Of a stretch of 64,000 bases of DNA, positions 59,668 through 64,000 are shown piece after piece; positions within the stretch are counted from its first letter, which is position 1; every line of letters begins with the position of its first letter. This DNA comes from Bradyrhizobium macuxiense. Its GTDB lineage: Bacteria; Pseudomonadota; Alphaproteobacteria; Rhizobiales; Xanthobacteraceae. Where the stretch lies: assembly GCF_007993935.1 (NCBI RefSeq), contig NZ_VITY01000013.1, positions 62,001-126,000 on the forward strand, in the 5' to 3' direction. Below the pieces are notes generated by a model. That model was not told the origin of the DNA, made no database searches, and was given only the letters and a program-made list of their open reading frames with translations. The translations under genes and the position numbers were made by a program.

Positions 59668-60975
59668 ATGCACCGCAGCCAAATCCCAAGCCAGGAAGCG
59701 TCCCGACGAGCCGTCCTGGCGATGGGGGCGGCCAGCCTGGTTGCGGCTTCACTTCGACCGGCCCGCGCAAACCCCATGGGAGGAGCCGATATGACCACAT
59801 CAACGTATGGCGCGGGCACGCTTCCCAAGGAGGTCCGCTCGCGGATGATCCATGGGGTCAACGGCCTCGATGTCCATATTCTCGAGGCCGGTTACGAAAG
59901 CCCCGGCCGGCCGCTCGCGCTGCTTCTGCACGGCTTTCCGGACCTGGCTTACGGTTGGCGACACCTGATCCCAATTCTGGCTGACGCCGGCTACCATGTC
60001 GTGGCGCCCGACCAGCGGGGTTTTGGTCGTACCACCGGTTGGGTGAACGGCTATGACGCTCCGCTTGAGTCCTTTAGCCTCTTGAACATGACGCGGGACG
60101 CCCTCGGATTGGTTTCGGCGTTGGGATATCGGCGCACGGCAATGCTCGTCGGGCACGACTTCGGCTCGCCCGTGGCGGCCTATTGTGCGCTCGCCCGACC
60201 CGACGTGTTTCCCTCGGTGGTGTTGATGAGCGCGCCGTTCCCCGGTCCGCCAGCGTTTCCGTTCAACGTTGCGGAAGGCGAGCCATCGTCGGTTCAACCG
60301 AGCGCTGGAAATCAAGGTTTAGCGGCCGCGCTGGCGGCGCTCGATCCGCCGAGAGTGCATTATCAACAATACCTGAGCACGCGGCAGGCGAACGATGACC
60401 TGTGGCACCCCCCTCAAGGTCTACACGCGTTTCTTCGCGCATTCTTCCACGTCAAGAGCGCGGACTGGCCAGGAAACAAGCCGCATCCGTTGAAGGCGCC
60501 AACCGCCATCGAACTTGCACAAATGCCGACCTATTACGTCATGGATCTCGGCAAGACGATGTCCCAGACCGTCGCTCCATTCCAACCTTCCGCCGCCGAA
60601 GTCTCGGCCTGCAAATGGCTCACCGAGCCGGAGCTTGGCGTGTACACGGAGGAGTATGGCCGCATGGGGTTTCAAGGTGCCCTCATGGCCTATCGCGTCT
60701 TTTCCGATCCTGCCTTGAACGCTGAGTTGCGCCTGTTTTCGGGCAAGACGATCGATGTCCCGTCGCTCTTCATCGGCGGGACAAGCGATTGGGGCACCTA
60801 TGCGGCGCCGGGCGCGCTCGATCTGATGAGGGCGAAGGCCGCGACGAGGATGCGTGGCATCGAGCTGATCGAAGGCGCCGGTCACTGGATCCAGCAGGAG
60901 CAGCCGGATCGGCTCGGCATGCTCCTGCTCGGCTTCATCAAGGACGCGGGTGGGGCGGATCACGCCAGCCGTTAG
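59668..60975 (+). CDS. Tat-exported alpha/beta hydrolase, epoxide hydrolase-like
   Basis: 435 residues. The N-terminus has a twin-arginine-type signal (ASRRAVLAMGAASLVAASLR). The hydrolase has the oxyanion motif LLHGFPDLAYGW, the nucleophile VGHDFGSPVAA (Asp, as in epoxide hydrolases and dehalogenases) and the catalytic His in EGAGHWIQQEQP. It sits divergent to TetR at a shared operator, so it is probably induced by its substrate or a related compound. The substrate is unknown. The stop overlaps the convergent nucleoside transporter by four bases. Confidence 0.85.
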   Translation: MHRSQIPSQEASRRAVLAMGAASLVAASLRPARANPMGGADMTTSTYGAGTLPKEVRSRMIHGVNGLDVHILEAGYESPGRPLALLLHGFPDLAYGWRHLIPILADAGYHVVAPDQRGFGRTTGWVNGYDAPLESFSLLNMTRDALGLVSALGYRRTAMLVGHDFGSPVAAYCALARPDVFPSVVLMSAPFPGPPAFPFNVAEGEPSSVQPSAGNQGLAAALAALDPPRVHYQQYLSTRQANDDLWHPPQGLHAFLRAFFHVKSADWPGNKPHPLKAPTAIELAQMPTYYVMDLGKTMSQTVAPFQPSAAEVSACKWLTEPELGVYTEEYGRMGFQGALMAYRVFSDPALNAELRLFSGKTIDVPSLFIGGTSDWGTYAAPGALDLMRAKAATRMRGIELIEGAGHWIQQEQPDRLGMLLLGFIKDAGGADHASR

Positions 60976-62222
60976 GTCATCGTCCCCACGATCGCGCCCA
61001 TCAGGCACGTCGTCAGCGTGCCCGAGACGACCGACTTCAGCCCGAGCGCGTTGATCTCGTCGCGCCGTTCGGGCGCCATGATGCCGAGGCCGCCGATCAT
61101 GATGCCGAGGCTTGCGAAGTTGGCGAAGCCGCACATCGCGTAGAGCATGATCAGGCGCGAGCGCGGATCGAGCGCGTCGGGGCCGAGCTTCGACAGATCG
61201 ACATAGGCGATCAGTTCGTTCAGCACGGTCTTGGTGCCCATCAGGCTTCCGGCCGTGATCGCCTGCGGCCAGGGCAGGCCCATCAGCCAGCACACCGGCG
61301 CCATGACGTAACCGAGCAGGCGTTGCAGCGAAATCTTCGCGCCACCGATCTCCGGCAGCAGGCCGATGATCGCATTCGCCAGATACACCAGCGCGACCAG
61401 CACCAGCAGCATCGCGATGATGTTCATCAGCAGTTCGAGCCCCGCGGCGGTGCCCTTCACGATGGCGTCCATCGTCGACGACACATGGATGTCGGGATCA
61501 TCGAGCGACCCGCCGGTGCGTTTGTCTGACGTCTCCGGGATCATGATCAGGCTGACCAGGATCGCCGCCGGCGCGCCGAGCACCGAGGCGATGACGAAAT
61601 GCGCAGGTGCATCTGGAATCAACGGCGCAAGAAGCGTGGCATAGAGCACCAGAACGGTGCCGGCGATCCCGGCCATGCCGCCGGTCATCACCAGAAACAA
61701 TTCGCTGCGCGTCAGTTGCGCGAGATAGGGGCGGATGAACAGCGGGGCCTCGACCATGCCGAGGAAGATATTGGCCGCGGTCGAGAGCCCGACCGCGCCG
61801 CCGACACCGAGCGTGCGCTCCAGCAGCCAGGCCATGCCGCGCACCACAGGCGGCAGCACGCGCCAATAGAACAGCAGCGTCGTCAGCACGCTCATGACCA
61901 GCACGATCGGCAGCGCCTGGAAGGCGAGGATGAAATCCGAGCCCGGCGCCTTGGGATCGAACGGCGCCGGGCCGCCGCCGACGTAACCGAACACGAAGGC
62001 GGTGCCGGCGCGCGTCGCGGCCGCGATGGTGCCGACGGCATCGTTGATCGCGCCGAAGGCCTGCGTCACCAGCGGCACCTTGATCAGCACCAGCGCGGTC
62101 ACGACGGTGACCGCGAGCCCGATCGCCACCTGCCGCAGCGACACTTTTCGGCGATTCTCGCTCAACACCCAGGCGATCACGAGCAACGCCACCACGCCGA
62201 ACGCCGATTGCAACTGCAGCAT
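60972..62222 (-). CDS. NupC/CNT family nucleoside transporter
   Basis: 416 residues with eight to ten helices. CNT family motifs are LQSAFGVVALLVIAWVLSENR at the start, GLSTAANIFLGMVEAPLFIRPYL, and LNELIAYVDLSKL followed by YAMCGFANFASLGIMIGGLG. It imports nucleosides with H+ or Na+. GGGGGCG precedes the ATG. In-frame codons further upstream are not protein-like. Confidence 0.93.
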   Translation of the reverse strand: MLQLQSAFGVVALLVIAWVLSENRRKVSLRQVAIGLAVTVVTALVLIKVPLVTQAFGAINDAVGTIAAATRAGTAFVFGYVGGGPAPFDPKAPGSDFILAFQALPIVLVMSVLTTLLFYWRVLPPVVRGMAWLLERTLGVGGAVGLSTAANIFLGMVEAPLFIRPYLAQLTRSELFLVMTGGMAGIAGTVLVLYATLLAPLIPDAPAHFVIASVLGAPAAILVSLIMIPETSDKRTGGSLDDPDIHVSSTMDAIVKGTAAGLELLMNIIAMLLVLVALVYLANAIIGLLPEIGGAKISLQRLLGYVMAPVCWLMGLPWPQAITAGSLMGTKTVLNELIAYVDLSKLGPDALDPRSRLIMLYAMCGFANFASLGIMIGGLGIMAPERRDEINALGLKSVVSGTLTTCLMGAIVGTMT

Positions 62223-62338
62223 CACGCCCCCAAGAACCCTCACGCGATTATGGGTGGGGGCCTCGCGCAGCGCAATGCTGTTGCGCGTTAGCGTCCTCTC
62301 CATTGACAAGTTGCAGGCGCTCGGCCACGCAATCATCC

Positions 62339-63562
62339 ATGTCCTCCGCCACGCCGGCCGGCGCCCGCGATCTGCTCGGCCACAGGCCGTTCCTGTTCTT
62401 CTTGTCGTCGCGCAGCCTGTCGCGCTTCTCCAGCCAGATCGGCGCGGTGGCGATCGGCTGGCAGATCTACGACCTGACCGGCAGCGCGTTCGACCTCGGC
62501 ATGGTCGGCTTGGTCCAGTTCCTGCCGACCGCGCTATTGGTGTTCGTCGCCGGTCACGCCGCCGACCGCTTCGAGCGCAAGCGCGTGGTGCAGGCCTGCC
62601 AGGTCGCCGAAGCGCTGACCGCATTGTTTCTCGCCGGAAGCACATTTGCCGGCACCATCTCCGAGATCCAGATCTTCGTTGCGACCTTCGTGCTCGGGAT
62701 CGCCGGCGCGTTCGAGAGCCCGGCGACATCAGCGCTGCTGCCGCTGATCGCCCCGCAAGGCTCGCTGCAGCGGGCGACCGCGATCTCGAGCGGCGCAGCG
62801 CAGGTCGCGACCATCACCGGCCCCGCGCTCGGCGGCTTCGCCTATGCACTGATGCCGAGCGCGCCCTACGGCATCATGATGGTGTTCTGGCTGTTCGGCG
62901 CGCTGCTCACCGGCGGCATCGGCCGGCTGCAGCAGGCGGCGGCGACGAACGGCGCGGTGTCGGACGATTTGTTTGCCGGCGTCACCTTCGTGCGCAGCAA
63001 TCCGGCGATCCTCGGCACCATCTCGCTCGATTTGTTCGCGGTGCTGTTCGGCGGCGTCACCGCGCTGCTGCCGATCTATGCGCGCGACATCCTGATGACC
63101 GGCCCGCTCGGGCTCGGCATCCTGCGCGCCGCGCCCGCGGTCGGCGCGCTCCTGATGACGATGGTGCTGGCGCGGCACACCATCAACCGCCGCGTCGGCA
63201 TGCGCATGTTCCAGGCGGTGATCGTGTTCGGCGTCGCCACGGTGGTGTTCGCGCTGTCGCACTGGATGTGGCTGTCGGCACTGGCGCTCGCGGTGCTCGG
63301 CGCCGCCGACACGATCAGTGTCGTGATCCGCTTCTCTCTGGTGCAGCTCGCCACCCCCGACGAGATGCGCGGCCGGGTCGGCGCGGTGAATTTCCTGTTC
63401 ATCAACGCCTCGAACCAGCTCGGCCAGTTCGAAAGCGGCGTCACCGCGGCACTGCTCGGCACCGTGCCGTCAGCCGTGCTCGGCGGCGTCGCCACCGTGG
63501 CCGTCGCGCTACTCTGGATGAAGCTGTTCCCGACGCTGCGGGACGTGGAGAAGCTGGAGTAG
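62339..63562 (+). CDS. MFS exporter, MFS_3 (EntS-like) type
   Basis: 407 residues with 12 helices. It starts MSSATPAGARDLLGHRPFLF; IGAVAIGWQIYDLTGSAFDLG and AGHAADRFERKRVV (the MFS motif) place it with siderophore or drug exporters. A TTG at 62303 is an alternative start. It is divergent from the nucleoside transporter. No siderophore genes are nearby, so the substrate is unknown. Confidence 0.85.
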   Translation: MSSATPAGARDLLGHRPFLFFLSSRSLSRFSSQIGAVAIGWQIYDLTGSAFDLGMVGLVQFLPTALLVFVAGHAADRFERKRVVQACQVAEALTALFLAGSTFAGTISEIQIFVATFVLGIAGAFESPATSALLPLIAPQGSLQRATAISSGAAQVATITGPALGGFAYALMPSAPYGIMMVFWLFGALLTGGIGRLQQAAATNGAVSDDLFAGVTFVRSNPAILGTISLDLFAVLFGGVTALLPIYARDILMTGPLGLGILRAAPAVGALLMTMVLARHTINRRVGMRMFQAVIVFGVATVVFALSHWMWLSALALAVLGAADTISVVIRFSLVQLATPDEMRGRVGAVNFLFINASNQLGQFESGVTAALLGTVPSAVLGGVATVAVALLWMKLFPTLRDVEKLE

Positions 63563-63579
63563 GGCGGGTTCTCTCCACT

Positions 63580-63661
63580 GTCATTGCGAGGAGCGAAGCG
63601 ACGAAGCAATCCATTTTTCCCCGCGGGGAAAAATGGATTGCTTCGCTTCACTCGCAATGAC
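63580..63661. repeat. MITE-like palindromic repeat, family A copy 3
   Basis: GTCATTGCGAGGAGCGAAGCG ... CTCGCAATGAC, with GAAGCAATCCAT/ATGGATTGCTTC inside and a CCCCGCGGGG centre. The same element as at 7390 and 8598. Confidence 0.85.
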
Positions 63662-63929
63662 GGTGATTGTGGCCAGAACTCTGGATCGCTACCTCGCCCC
63701 GCTTGCGGGGAGAGGCGCAGGCCGCCTCCGGCTGCCGTTTCGCCGGCGCGCATAATTTCGGAATATTAGAAATATATCGCTGATTTGCCCGACGTGTCAA
63801 TTTGCCGTGTCGGACGCCGGCAGCCGAAGGCTACTTTGCATGGGGTTGTTTTCGATATTTTGACAGTGCGCGCCTGCGACGGCATGGCACGGGCCGTGCC
63901 GTCGCGATAGCTTTGCCGCAAGCGGGGGT
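63662..63929. other. Non-coding, partly A/T-rich gap
   Basis: It contains a half repeat (CTCGCCCCGCTTGCGGGGAGAGG type; a related one lies near 58217) and an A/T-rich stretch (GAATATTAGAAATATATC near 63760), which could be a promoter or terminator region. No gene is seen. Confidence 0.4.
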
Positions 63930-64000
63930 TCAGCCCCGCCCGACGAACGGCATCTTGGTCGCCATGACCGTCATGAACAGCACGTTGGCGTCGAGCGGCA
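63930..64000 (-). CDS. C-terminus of a short-chain dehydrogenase/reductase (partial)
   Basis: The minus strand reads PLDANVLFMTVMATKMPFVGRG then stop, cut by the window edge. This ending resembles rhizobial SDR oxidoreductases, but only 22 residues are visible, so the family call is tentative. Confidence 0.45.
   Translation of the reverse strand, partial: PLDANVLFMTVMATKMPFVGRG

Overview
The window is high-G+C alphaproteobacterial chromosome, most likely Bradyrhizobium or a close relative in the Nitrobacteraceae. The pointers are the gene families present (usg, phasin, groESL with a CIRCE site, beta-ketoadipate and CO-dehydrogenase-type genes, a complete liv ABC transporter), the frequent ATGA/GTGA start-stop overlaps, and many short palindromic intergenic repeats in several families. 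The species is inferred from style, not from a search. I saw no rRNA, tRNA, CRISPR array, transposase or prophage.

Layout. 1-1644: a tightly overlapping operon with a MotA/TolQ/ExbB-type proton channel (5' end outside the window) and two membrane-anchored proteins of unknown function. 1.8-3.0 kb: a 37-residue membrane peptide and an autoregulated-looking TetR gene with a coupled 44-codon leader ORF. 3.3-8.5 kb: a metallophosphoesterase next to a Ser/Thr kinase-UspA fusion, rpe, a His/Ser-rich EF-hand protein and a DmpA-type peptidase. 8.7-13.8 kb: livHMGFK on the minus strand. 14.3-18.5 kb: a putative glycosyltransferase, a small membrane protein and pcaB-pcaD-pcaC. 18.7-25.7 kb: coxG, coxS, coxM, coxD, coxE, two XdhC-type genes and a molybdopterin-binding/MobA-like fusion. 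This is a CO-dehydrogenase-like cluster in which the large catalytic subunit coxL is absent.

25.9-33.3 kb: DUF4189, DUF2000 and DUF4239 proteins, a CecR/YbhGFSR-like regulator and drug-efflux ABC operon, and a membrane adenylate cyclase. 33.4-39.4 kb: a GntR-MFS-Tat-amidohydrolase operon, a PhzF protein, a DUF72/DUF488 pair and two small exported or anchored proteins. 39.7-46.4 kb: a GT2-GtrA fusion with a GT39 glycosyltransferase, a DUF899 protein, a DUF2778 L,D-transpeptidase-like protein and AMP nucleosidase. 46.5-51 kb: a GST/isochorismatase pair divergent from a LysR regulator, a Crp/Fnr regulator, two small proteins and a phasin. 51.4-54.7 kb: a 1119-residue SAM-cyclase-ATPase-TPR regulator. 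54.8-56.9 kb: groES-groEL with promoter and CIRCE. 57.2-63.6 kb: usg, a cupin with a histone-like tail, a probably inserted hypothetical gene, a TetR/alpha-beta-hydrolase divergent pair with a 35-bp palindrome between them, a NupC-type nucleoside transporter and an MFS exporter. An SDR gene is cut by the right edge.

The strongest leads are: (i) the unfamiliar proton-channel operon at the left edge; (ii) the cox cluster that has every accessory gene but no coxL, with degenerate tandem copies of gene-end sequence at its junctions; (iii) an insertion near 58.2-58.8 kb flanked by two copies of the cupin gene's 3' end; (iv) the double-dyad operator at 59.62 kb; and (v) two regulators whose predicted promoters place transcription start at the start codon (possible leaderless mRNAs).
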